From assembly GCF_017876625.1 (NCBI RefSeq), contig NZ_JAGIOH010000001.1:4981501-5045500 (forward strand): a DNA stretch of 64,000 nt, read 5' to 3'. A program made the translations under genes and the position numbers. Shown here in pieces: positions 34,650 to 42,358 of the stretch; position 1 is the first letter of the stretch; each line of letters opens with the position of its first letter. Source of the stretch: Streptomyces syringium. Lineage in GTDB: Bacteria > Actinomycetota > Actinomycetes > Streptomycetales > Streptomycetaceae. A model generated the notes under the pieces. That model was not told the origin of the DNA. It worked only from the letters and a program-made list of their open reading frames with translations, and searched no databases.

Positions 34650-34686
34650 CGGTGGCGCGACGGACAACCGTCCATCGCGCCACCGG
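34650..34686 (+). terminator. Likely terminator of the peptide ABC operon
   Basis: CCGGTGGCGCGA (34650-34661) pairs with TCGCGCACCGG (34676-34686) with one bulged base, about 50 nt after the last stop of the operon. Confidence 0.6.
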
Positions 34687-34762
34687 GGACCGCGCATAGC
34701 GTGCTCCCGCTGCCGTTCGGCGGTTGCCGACGTGGCCATCAGGGAGAGACGGGGGTGCGCTC

Positions 34763-36439
34763 GTGCGCGTGGGACTGCTGACCGAGGGTGGATACCCGTA
34801 CGGCGCGGGCGAGGGCGGCCGGTGGTGCGAGCGACTGGTCCGCGAGCTCGACGGGCACGACTTCGAGATCTACGCACTGAGCCGCGGCGCCCGTGAGGCA
34901 CAGCGCGAGGAACAGGGCGGGCCCTGTGAACTCCCGGGCCAGGTGCGGCGGGTACGGACGGCCCCGCTGTGGGGCGAACCGGCGCCCCGGGCCGGGGGGC
35001 GTGCGTACGGAGCGTACGGTCGGCGCGAACGGCGCGCTTTCGACGCGCACTTCGGGGACCTGATCGCGGCGGTCAGCTCGCCGGGGGAGCCCTCGTCGGC
35101 CGATCTGGCGTACCGTTTCGCCGACGGTCTGTACGGACTCGCCGAGCTGGCCCGTGACGTCGGCGGCCTGGCGGGCGCGCTCCGCTCCGAACAGGCCCTG
35201 CGCGCCCTGGAGAGAGCCTGCCGGGCACCGGGCGCGCACCCCGCCGCCTACGGCACCCGTGTCGCGGACCTCCTCCTCGTCTCCGGGCTCCTGGAGCGGG
35301 CCCTGAGACCGCTGTCCCTCGACTGGTACGGCGCGTCCGGCAGTGGCGCGGACGACGAGCGGGGGCTGGCCGGCGTCGACCTGTGCCACGCGAGCTCGGG
35401 CGGCGCCGCCGCGCTGCCGGGCCTGCTGGCCAAACGCTTCTTCGGGACCCCGCTCCTCGTCACCGAGTACGGGGTCCGGCTCCGGGCGTACTACCTGCTG
35501 GAGGGCGGCGCGGGTCCTGCCGCGGACGGGGCGGGCGAGGCGGCCGGCGAGCGGGGCGCGGGTCTGTCCCTGGCCGTCCGGACGCTGCTCTCCGCCTTCC
35601 ACCGGCGGCTGACCGCCGAGATCTACGACCGGGCCGCGCTGGTCACCCACGGCGACGTCCGGGACCGGCGCTGGCAGGAGCACTGCGGCGCGGACCGCAA
35701 GCGGCTGCGCACGGTCCACCCCGGCGTCGACCCGAGCCGCTACGACACGGTGGGCGAGGGCGTGGGCCGGGCCGACGCGGCCCGCACGGACGACGGCCGC
35801 ACCCTGGTCTGGGTGGGGGGCCGCCCCGAACCCGCCCTGTGGCAGGCGCTCGCCGAGCTGCGCGAGGCCGAGCCCGATGTCCGACTCCGCGTCGTCGGCC
35901 CCCCGGACCCGGGGCCGCCACCGGGCTCCAGGCCCCCCGCGGAGCTGGCCCCGGCCGTCTCCTTCGAGGAGACCGCCTCGTTCGACGAAGCCGGCGACCC
36001 GGACGTCTACGCCTCCGCCAGTGTCGTTCTCCTCGCCGGGTCCGCGGACGGCTTTCCGGCACCGCTCGTGGAGGCGATGCTCTGCGGCCGGGCCACGGTC
36101 TCGCCCGACATCGGCGTGGTGCGGGACGTCATCGGCGGGACCGGCCCGGTCGTCCCGCCGGGCGACGCCCGGGCGCTCGCCGAGGCCGCTCTCGCGCTGC
36201 TGCGCGACCCCGAGCGGCGGGCGCGGCTCGGGGCCGCCGCCCGGGCCCGGGCGCTCGAACTCTTCACCGTCGAGCGGAACGTGGCCGCCTACCACGGGAT
36301 CTATCTGGAAGTCCTCTCCCGCGCCCCGGTGCGGCAGGAGACCCCGGACCCCTCCGTGCCGTTCGCCCACGCCGCCGACGCCCACCCGCCGCTGCCCTGG
36401 AGCCGTTCCGCCGCACCCACCTGGGCGGGCCGCCCATGA
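34763..36439 (+). CDS. GT4 glycosyltransferase, PelF-like (DUF3492)
   Basis: A 558-residue cytoplasmic glycosyltransferase of GT-B fold. The N-terminal DUF3492/PelF region starts VGLLTEGGYPYGAGEGGRWCERL. The C-terminal GT4 half carries LVWVGGRPEPAL and the donor-site motif SADGFPAPLVEAMLCG (about residues 424-440), with the second Glu of the E-x7-E pattern kept and the first replaced by Asp. PelF polymerises GalNAc/GlcNAc from UDP-sugars; the same donor is inferred here. The middle (about 45-190) is divergent from PelF. It is translationally coupled (ATGA) to a membrane protein. GTG 34763, weak ribosome site. Confidence 0.82.
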   Translation: MRVGLLTEGGYPYGAGEGGRWCERLVRELDGHDFEIYALSRGAREAQREEQGGPCELPGQVRRVRTAPLWGEPAPRAGGRAYGAYGRRERRAFDAHFGDLIAAVSSPGEPSSADLAYRFADGLYGLAELARDVGGLAGALRSEQALRALERACRAPGAHPAAYGTRVADLLLVSGLLERALRPLSLDWYGASGSGADDERGLAGVDLCHASSGGAAALPGLLAKRFFGTPLLVTEYGVRLRAYYLLEGGAGPAADGAGEAAGERGAGLSLAVRTLLSAFHRRLTAEIYDRAALVTHGDVRDRRWQEHCGADRKRLRTVHPGVDPSRYDTVGEGVGRADAARTDDGRTLVWVGGRPEPALWQALAELREAEPDVRLRVVGPPDPGPPPGSRPPAELAPAVSFEETASFDEAGDPDVYASASVVLLAGSADGFPAPLVEAMLCGRATVSPDIGVVRDVIGGTGPVVPPGDARALAEAALALLRDPERRARLGAAARARALELFTVERNVAAYHGIYLEVLSRAPVRQETPDPSVPFAHAADAHPPLPWSRSAAPTWAGRP

Positions 36440-37617
36440 CGAATCCCCTCACCGGCGACGGCTCCCCGACCGCCGCCGCCGGCATACCCGCAGCCCCCGC
36501 CGGTCCCGCCGATCCGGTCAAGACGCTCATCCAACGGCACCACCTCCTGTGCGCCCGTGCCGCGGACCCCGTCGAACTCGCCGCCGCCCTCGAGGCGCGC
36601 GGCGTCACGGACCGGGTGGCGGCGGAGTGCCGGCACCGCGATGTGTTCTCCCTGGCGGAAGAGATCCACGCACGCGTGGAGCGCGCCGACGGCCCGCTGC
36701 CGGTCGAGTCCGCGGCACCGGCCGCCGACGGATCTGACGTCCAGGGATCGGACGCCCGCGGCCCCGGTGCGTTCGACCGGCGGGCGTACGACCGCAGCCC
36801 GTACGGCTGGGGCTTCCTGGGCTGGCTCTGCTGCCTCTGGCTGGTCGCGTACGGCCTCGTCGGCGAGCGCCTGCTCATCGAACTGCTCGGCAGCCACCGG
36901 GGACTCACCCCGCCCAGCGTCGCCGCGGCCGCCGCGCCGACCGCCGTCGCGCTGGCCTGTGCCGTCGCCCCGGCGGCCTGGTGCGGCTACTGGTTCGGCA
37001 CGCGGGCGTGCCGCGCGCTCGCGACCAGCCGGGGGCTGGCGGAGTTCGGGGCGCGGGTGCGGCCGCTGCTCCTCGCGGCGGTCGGTGCGTTCGTCGCCCT
37101 GCTGCTCGCGCTCCTGTGGGCCGCGCGCACGGCGGTGCCCTCGGGGGTCACGGCGCCGGGCACCCGGCTGGGCGGCCCCTTCGCCGCCGCCCTGGAGTCC
37201 GCCGGGCAGCTCGCCGCCCCGGCGCCCACCACCCCGCCCGCCGTCGCCTACGGCGCCGTGGCCGCCCTCGGCGTGCTCCTCTTCGTCGGCCGGCTGCTGG
37301 CGGCGCACGGCTTCGGCAGGGCGGCCGTCACCGCCGCGCTCGCCGCCTGCGCGGCGGAGGCCACCCCGCTCGGCATGCTCCTGGCGGCACGGCTGCCCGG
37401 CTGCGCGGGCCTGGAGGAACCCGTCGCCCGGGCGGCTGAGGCGTACGGGGCCGCCGCCCTCCCCCTCGCGGCGTGCGCCGTCCCCGCGCTCGCCCTGCTG
37501 GCCTACTCCTTCTCCGCTCTGTCCCGCGCCTGCGCCCATGGCCGCGGGGATCTCGCGTACGCGCCGGGTCACATCCGCCCAGGCTCCTCCCCCTACGCCC
37601 CCGCGCCGGAGGCATAG
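36436..37617 (+). CDS. Multi-spanning membrane protein coupled to the GT4 gene
   Basis: A 393-residue integral membrane protein with no family I recognise. About 115 cytoplasmic residues (LIQRHHLLCARAADPVELAAALEARG, HRDVFSLAEEIHARV) are followed by six or so helices: WGFLGWLCCLWLVAYGLVG, PTAVALACAVAPAAWCG, LLLAAVGAFVALLLALLWA, AYGAVAALGVLLFVG, and two near the end. ATG overlaps the glycosyltransferase stop by 4 nt, so equal production of both proteins is likely. By analogy with PelG or the membrane half of fungal Gtb3, it may anchor the synthase or export its polymer; this is inference. Confidence 0.75.
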   Translation: MTNPLTGDGSPTAAAGIPAAPAGPADPVKTLIQRHHLLCARAADPVELAAALEARGVTDRVAAECRHRDVFSLAEEIHARVERADGPLPVESAAPAADGSDVQGSDARGPGAFDRRAYDRSPYGWGFLGWLCCLWLVAYGLVGERLLIELLGSHRGLTPPSVAAAAAPTAVALACAVAPAAWCGYWFGTRACRALATSRGLAEFGARVRPLLLAAVGAFVALLLALLWAARTAVPSGVTAPGTRLGGPFAAALESAGQLAAPAPTTPPAVAYGAVAALGVLLFVGRLLAAHGFGRAAVTAALAACAAEATPLGMLLAARLPGCAGLEEPVARAAEAYGAAALPLAACAVPALALLAYSFSALSRACAHGRGDLAYAPGHIRPGSSPYAPAPEA

Positions 37618-37694
37618 CGCAGGAGCCCTCGCCCGGTGACCTTCGATCCGCCGCCACGCGGCACGCCGCACACCCCGTTAGAGGAGCAAGAAAG

Positions 37695-37748
37695 ATGACC
37701 GTTCACCCCCTCAGCACCGCCGGGCGAGAGCGAGGGCGCGACCGATGA
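37695..37748 (+). CDS. 17-codon ORF coupled to the epimerase gene
   Basis: ATG 37695 follows a very strong GAGGAG ribosome site (8 nt spacing) and opens a 17-codon frame MTVHPLSTAGRERGRDR. Its stop overlaps the epimerase ATG (ATGA). The epimerase has no ribosome site of its own apart from the GAGAGCGAGGGCG inside this frame. Translation of the small ORF probably drives epimerase translation. It may also be a remnant of a longer gene. Confidence 0.5.
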   Translation: MTVHPLSTAGRERGRDR

Positions 37749-38659
37749 GGGTCCTTCTTCTCGGCGCCAACGGCTACCTCGGCCGCTACGTGGCCGACCG
37801 GCTGCTCGCCGACCCCGCCGTCCAGCTCACCGCCCTCGGCCGGGGCGACGAGGCGGACGTCCGCTTCGACCTGGCCACCGGCAGCCCCGGTGCGCTCACC
37901 CGGTTCCTGAACGCCGTCCACCCCGGCGTGGTGATCAACTGCGCGGGCGCCACCCGCGGCGGCGCCCGCGACCTGGCGCGGCACAACACCGTCGCCGTCG
38001 CCACGGTCTGCGAGTCGCTGCGCCGCAGCGGCTGCGGCGCCCGCCTGGTGCAGGTGGGGTGCTCCTCGGAGTACGGGCCCTCGCAGCCCGGCTCCTCCAC
38101 GGCCGAGGACGCCGTGCCGCGCCCCGGCGGCCCGTACGGGGTGAGCAAGCTCGCCGCCACCGAGCTGGTGCTCGGCTCCGGTCTGGACGCCATCGTGCTG
38201 CGGGTCTTCTCCCCGGTGGGCCCCGGCACCCCCGCCGGTTCGCCGCTGGGCCGGCTCGCCGAGTCCATGCGCCGCGCGATGCAGAGCGGCGACAACGAAC
38301 TCAAGCTCAGCGGCCTCGGCGTCCAGCGCGACTTCGTCGACGTCCGCGACATCGCCCGGGCCGTCCACGCGGCCTCCCTCTCCGCCGCCCAGGGCGCCGT
38401 CAACATCGGCACCGGCCGCGCCGTCCGGCTACGGGACGCCGCCTCGCTCCTCGCCCGGGTCGCGGGCTTCGGCGGCGCCCTCCACGAGCTGGACGACCCG
38501 CATCTGGGCAGCCCGCCCGCGTACCCCTATCCCGACGGCTGCGGCACCTGGCAGCAGGCCGACGTGCGGACCGCCCGCGACCGGCTCGGCTGGCGGCCCC
38601 GGATCGGCCTGGAGGAGTCGCTCGCCGACATCTGGATGGAGGCGGCATGTCGCATCTGA
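37745..38659 (+). CDS. NAD-dependent epimerase/dehydratase (SDR)
   Basis: A 304-residue extended short-chain dehydrogenase. NAD-binding GANGYLG (residues 7-13), INCAGATRGGARD, and the catalytic pair Y-x3-K in YGVSKLAATE (Tyr at about 130) with an upstream Ser in GCSSEYG. QRDFVDVRDIARAVH and NIGTGRAVRLRD are typical of nucleotide-sugar 4-epimerases. It could make UDP-Gal or UDP-GalNAc for the neighbouring glycosyltransferase, but dTDP-sugar or other substrates are possible. Overlaps the spherulin-4 gene by 13 nt. Confidence 0.87.
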   Translation: MRVLLLGANGYLGRYVADRLLADPAVQLTALGRGDEADVRFDLATGSPGALTRFLNAVHPGVVINCAGATRGGARDLARHNTVAVATVCESLRRSGCGARLVQVGCSSEYGPSQPGSSTAEDAVPRPGGPYGVSKLAATELVLGSGLDAIVLRVFSPVGPGTPAGSPLGRLAESMRRAMQSGDNELKLSGLGVQRDFVDVRDIARAVHAASLSAAQGAVNIGTGRAVRLRDAASLLARVAGFGGALHELDDPHLGSPPAYPYPDGCGTWQQADVRTARDRLGWRPRIGLEESLADIWMEAACRI

Positions 38660-39399
38660 TCTCCTCGGGGCACCGCCGCTCCGCGCCGCCGGGCGAATCA
38701 CCGCTCCGCTTCGGCGTCCCCGGCTTCGCCCACCCCCTGGTCGCCCCCCTCGAATGGGGTGAACTGGCCCGCGCCGAGGTCCGCTTGGACTGGACGGTGC
38801 TCAACGTCGCGAGCGGCCCCGGCAGCCGTCCCGACCCGTACTGCCTGACCGCCGCCACCCGGCTGCGCGAGGCGGGGGTCCGCGTCCTCGGTCACCTGGA
38901 CGTGGGGTTCGGCTCGCGCCCCTTCGGTGAACTGGTGTCGGAGGCCCAGCGCTTCCTGAACTGGTACAAGGTCGACGGCTTCTCGCTGGACCGCGCGCCG
39001 ACCGAGGCCGGCGCCCTCCCCGGCATCCGGCGGGTGGTCACCACCCTGCGCACCCTGCGCGAGAGCGCCTACGTCGTCCTCGTCCACGGCACGCACCCGT
39101 GCTCCGGCTACGCCAACCTCGCCGATCAACTCGTCACCTTCGCCGGGCCCTGGTCCCGCTACCGCTGGTCCCAGGTCGCCGAGTGGACCGCCGACCACCC
39201 GCCGGAGCGCTTCTGCCACCTCGTGCACGGCGTGCCGCGCCCGCACCTGGACGAGGCCCTGCGGATCGCCCGCTGGCAGGGCGCGGGCACCGTCTACCTC
39301 ACCGACCGGACGGATCGCGACGAAGCGGACCCCTGGGAGTCCATGCCCGGCTACTGGGACGAAATCGTCTCGCGCATCGGACCGGGTCTCTCGGAATGA
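38647..39399 (+). CDS. Spherulin-4 family protein (GH135-like)
   Basis: A 250-residue TIM-barrel protein of the spherulation-specific family 4. The best-known member, Aspergillus Sph3 (GH135), cuts GalNAc-rich galactosaminogalactan during its synthesis. Matching segments: FGVPGFAHPLVAPLEWGEL, VLNVASGPGS, VLGHLDVGFGSRP, YKVDGFSLDRAP. In the last, the acidic pair usual in the family (Asp-Glu) appears as Asp-Arg. A late conserved aromatic/His region is RFCHLVHG. No signal peptide, so it would be cytoplasmic unless exported another way. Its start lies inside the epimerase gene. Confidence 0.78.
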   Translation: MSHLISSGHRRSAPPGESPLRFGVPGFAHPLVAPLEWGELARAEVRLDWTVLNVASGPGSRPDPYCLTAATRLREAGVRVLGHLDVGFGSRPFGELVSEAQRFLNWYKVDGFSLDRAPTEAGALPGIRRVVTTLRTLRESAYVVLVHGTHPCSGYANLADQLVTFAGPWSRYRWSQVAEWTADHPPERFCHLVHGVPRPHLDEALRIARWQGAGTVYLTDRTDRDEADPWESMPGYWDEIVSRIGPGLSE

Positions 39400-39448
39400 G
39401 ACGGGGCGTGGCAGGGTTACAGGGGAAGTACGTACGTCGCCTGCATGT

Positions 39449-39467
39449 TCCCCGCGCTTGGCGGGGA
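39449..39467 (+). promoter_or_regulatory. Hairpin in the moeZ leader
   Basis: TCCCCGC-GCTTG-GCGGGGA, a perfect 7-bp stem ending 16 nt before the GTG start and close to the GGAG ribosome site. It might modulate translation; it could equally be a weak terminator of the upstream unit. Confidence 0.35.
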
Positions 39468-39483
39468 TGACCCTGGAGACCCC

Positions 39484-40662
39484 GTGTCGCTGCCACCCCT
39501 GGTCGAGCCGGCTGCCGAGCTCACCGTCGAAGAGGTCCGTCGGTACTCCCGCCACCTGATCATCCCGGACGTCGGGATGGACGGGCAGAAGCGCCTCAAG
39601 AACGCCAAGGTGCTCTGCGTGGGGGCCGGCGGCCTCGGCTCACCCGCCCTCATGTACCTCGCCGCGGCCGGTGTCGGCACGCTGGGCATCGTGGAGTTCG
39701 ACGAGGTCGACGAGTCGAATCTGCAGCGCCAGATCATCCACAGCCAGGCGGACATCGGCCGTTCCAAGGCGGAGTCGGCCCGCGACTCGGTCCTCGGCAT
39801 CAACCCGTACGTGAACGTCGTCCTCCACCAGGAGCGCCTGGAGGCGGACAACGTCAAGGAGATCTTCTCCCAGTACGACCTGATCGTGGACGGCACCGAC
39901 AACTTCGCCACCCGCTATCTCGTCAACGACGCGTGCGTGCTGCTGAACAAGCCGTACGTGTGGGGCTCGATCTACCGCTTCGACGGCCAGGCCTCGGTGT
40001 TCTGGAGCGAGCACGGTCCCTGCTACCGCTGCCTCTACCCCGAGCCCCCGCCGCCGGGCATGGTGCCCTCCTGCGCCGAGGGCGGCGTGCTCGGGGTGCT
40101 CTGCGCCTCGATCGGCTCCATCCAGGTCAACGAGGCCATCAAGCTGCTCGCGGGCATCGGCGAACCGCTGGTCGGCCGACTGATGATCTACGACGCCCTG
40201 GAGATGAGCTACCGCCAGGTCAAGATCCGCAAGGACCCCGAGTGCGCGGTCTGCGGCGAGAACCCGACGGTCACCGAGCTCATCGACTACGAGGCCTTCT
40301 GCGGCGTCGTCTCGGAGGAGGCCCAGGAGGCCGCCGCCGGGTCCACGATCACTCCCAAGCAGCTCAAGGAGTGGATCGACGAGGGCGACGACATCGACAT
40401 CATCGACGTCCGCGAGCCGAACGAGTACGAGATCGTCTCCATCCCCGGCGCCCGGCTGATCCCGAAGAACGAGTTCCTGATGGGCAGCGCCCTCCAGGGC
40501 CTCCCGCAGGACAAGAAGATTGTCCTGCACTGCAAGACAGGTGTCCGCTCCGCGGAGGTCCTCGCGGTCCTCAAGGCCGCGGGCTTCGCCGACGCGGTCC
40601 ACGTCGGCGGCGGCGTGATCGGCTGGGTCCACCAGATCGAGCCCGAGAAGCCCGTCTACTAG
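39484..40662 (+). CDS. moeZ: MoeZ adenylyltransferase/sulfurtransferase
   Basis: A 392-residue E1-like enzyme: ThiF/MoeB adenylation domain (1-280) fused to a rhodanese domain (about 295-392). GAGGLGS (about 48-54) binds ATP. CYRC (about 180-183) and CAVC (about 254-257) form the zinc site. The rhodanese active cysteine is in HCKTGVRS (about 350). It adenylates the C-terminus of sulfur-carrier proteins and loads sulfur for molybdopterin, thiamin, cysteine and thio-natural-product pathways. GTG 39484 behind GGAG. Rv3206c (moeB1) holds the same position in M. tuberculosis. Confidence 0.94.
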   Translation: MSLPPLVEPAAELTVEEVRRYSRHLIIPDVGMDGQKRLKNAKVLCVGAGGLGSPALMYLAAAGVGTLGIVEFDEVDESNLQRQIIHSQADIGRSKAESARDSVLGINPYVNVVLHQERLEADNVKEIFSQYDLIVDGTDNFATRYLVNDACVLLNKPYVWGSIYRFDGQASVFWSEHGPCYRCLYPEPPPPGMVPSCAEGGVLGVLCASIGSIQVNEAIKLLAGIGEPLVGRLMIYDALEMSYRQVKIRKDPECAVCGENPTVTELIDYEAFCGVVSEEAQEAAAGSTITPKQLKEWIDEGDDIDIIDVREPNEYEIVSIPGARLIPKNEFLMGSALQGLPQDKKIVLHCKTGVRSAEVLAVLKAAGFADAVHVGGGVIGWVHQIEPEKPVY

Positions 40663-40682
40663 ACGCACTCAGGCACTGATGA

Positions 40683-40718
40683 CGAAGGGCCGGTCCGCTG
40701 ACGCGGACCGGCCCTTCG
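40683..40718. terminator. Bidirectional terminator, moeZ / peptidase gene
   Basis: Perfect 16-bp stem (arm CGAAGGGCCGGTCCGC) with loop TGAC between the convergent moeZ and the peptidase gene. Confidence 0.92.
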
Positions 40719-40727
40719 CTCGCGTCC

Positions 40728-42266
40728 TTACGAACAGCTCAAGCCGGCGGCCGGGACCTTGCCGTCGAGCAGATAGCCGTCGACCGCGCGCGTCATGCAG
40801 GCGTTGCCGCTGTTGTACGCGCCGTGGCCCTCGCCCCGGTACGTCACCTCGATGCCGACCCCCTCGCCGAGCTGCCGCGCCATCTTCCGCGCGCCCTCGT
40901 ACGGCGTGGCCGGGTCGCCCGTATTGCCGATCACGACGATCGGGGCGGCGCCCTCGGCGCGCACGTCCGGCGACTTCCACTGCCCCTTGACCGGCCAGTC
41001 CGAGCAGCCGAGCAGCGACCAGGCCGCCGACTCCCCGAAGACCGGCGACGCCTTGCGGAACTCCGCCAGGTTCGCCTTCACGTCGTCCACGGTGTAGCGC
41101 TGCTCGGCGTCGGCGCAGGAGATGGCCCTGTTGGCCGCCTGGAGGTTGCTGTAGCGGCCGTCGGGGTTACGGCCGGCGAGGGAGTCGAAGAGCAGCAGCA
41201 GGGTGTCGCCGGTGCCCTTGCCCATGGCCTCCTGGAGCCCGGCTGTCAGGTACTTCCAGGTCTCCTTGGAGTACAGCGCGGCCGCGATGCCGTTCACGGC
41301 CTCGTCCTGGGTGAGCCTGCGGCCGCCCTGCGAGGTGGGCAGCGGCTTCGTGTCGAGCTTCTTCAGCAGATCGGTGATCTGGTCCTGCGTGGGGCAGCCC
41401 GGGGCGCCCTGGGAGGCGCAGTCCTTCAGGTAATTGCCGAGGGCGAGCTGGAAGCCCTTCGTCTGGCCGAGGCCGCCCCCCACCGGGTCCTGCGTCGGGT
41501 CGACGACGGCGTCGAGGACGGCGCGGCCGACCTTCTTCGGGAACAAGTGGGCGTAGACGCCGCCCAGTTCCGTGCCGTAGGAGATACCGAAGTAGTGGAG
41601 CTTGGCGTCACCGAGGGCGGCCCGCAGCCGGTCCAGGTCGCGGGCGGTGTTCGTCGTGGTCACATGGGGGAGCACCTTGGCCGAATTACGTCGGCAGGCG
41701 TCCACGTAGGCCTTGTTGGAGGCCAGGGCCGTGCGGAGTTCGGCGTCGTCGTCGGGGGTGAAGTCGAGCTGCGCGGCGGCGTCCAGCTCCGCGTCGCTCT
41801 GGCACCGCACCCCCGCGCTCTCGCCGACCCCGCGCGGGTCGAAGCTCACGAGGTCGTAACGGCCGCGCAGTTTGTCGTAGCTGTCGGCGAAACCCGGCAG
41901 GGTCGCCACGCCGGAGCCACCGGGGCCGCCGAAGTTGAAGACGAGGGACCCGATACGGCGCGAGGTGTCCTTGGCCTTGATCCGGATCAGCGCCAGGTCG
42001 ATCTTCTCGCCGTCCGGTTTGGCGTAGTCCAGCGGTACGGGCAGCTTCGCGCACTCCCACGCCCTGCCGGGCGCCTTGCCGTCGCCGCCCTGGATGGCGG
42101 TGGGGGCGGAGCACTTCTGCCAGCGCAGGGAGCTGTTTCCGGAGGCGCGGTCCTCCGAGCCGTTCTTGCCGTCGATGGGCCTGCCGTTCTCGCACCCCGT
42201 GGCGGCGAGGACGATCGCGAGGGCGGCGGAGGCGAGGGCGGTGGCCCGTAGCCGTATGGGACTCAT
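40728..42266 (-). CDS. Tripeptidyl-aminopeptidase-like lipoprotein (alpha/beta hydrolase)
   Basis: A 512-residue secreted lipoprotein (lipobox LAATGC, C25) of the alpha/beta-hydrolase plus TAP-like C-terminal type, as in Streptomyces tripeptidyl aminopeptidases and SlpD/SlpE. Nucleophile in GISYGTE (about 229), Asp in GNTGDPATPYEGA (about 449), His in GEGHGAYNSGNAC (about 477). FNFGGPGGSG is the oxyanion loop. It should release short peptides from N-termini outside the cell. Closely related to the protein at 43578-45089 and probably arose with it by duplication. Peptide products could feed the ABC importer at 29-34 kb. Confidence 0.9.
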   Translation of the reverse strand: MSPIRLRATALASAALAIVLAATGCENGRPIDGKNGSEDRASGNSSLRWQKCSAPTAIQGGDGKAPGRAWECAKLPVPLDYAKPDGEKIDLALIRIKAKDTSRRIGSLVFNFGGPGGSGVATLPGFADSYDKLRGRYDLVSFDPRGVGESAGVRCQSDAELDAAAQLDFTPDDDAELRTALASNKAYVDACRRNSAKVLPHVTTTNTARDLDRLRAALGDAKLHYFGISYGTELGGVYAHLFPKKVGRAVLDAVVDPTQDPVGGGLGQTKGFQLALGNYLKDCASQGAPGCPTQDQITDLLKKLDTKPLPTSQGGRRLTQDEAVNGIAAALYSKETWKYLTAGLQEAMGKGTGDTLLLLFDSLAGRNPDGRYSNLQAANRAISCADAEQRYTVDDVKANLAEFRKASPVFGESAAWSLLGCSDWPVKGQWKSPDVRAEGAAPIVVIGNTGDPATPYEGARKMARQLGEGVGIEVTYRGEGHGAYNSGNACMTRAVDGYLLDGKVPAAGLSCS

Positions 42267-42358
42267 GGCCCAAACTCTACGGACCGGCCGAGGGGGAGGT
42301 GGCGGGGCCGCCGGGAAACGCCGCAGGCGGGGGAGCGCGGCACCGGTGGCGAGCCGGG

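Noticed and set aside
34763..39399. Teichoic-acid or glycogen/trehalose gene cluster
   Set aside because: No TagF/TarL, GlgE or TreS partners; the DUF3492 and spherulin-4 features point elsewhere.
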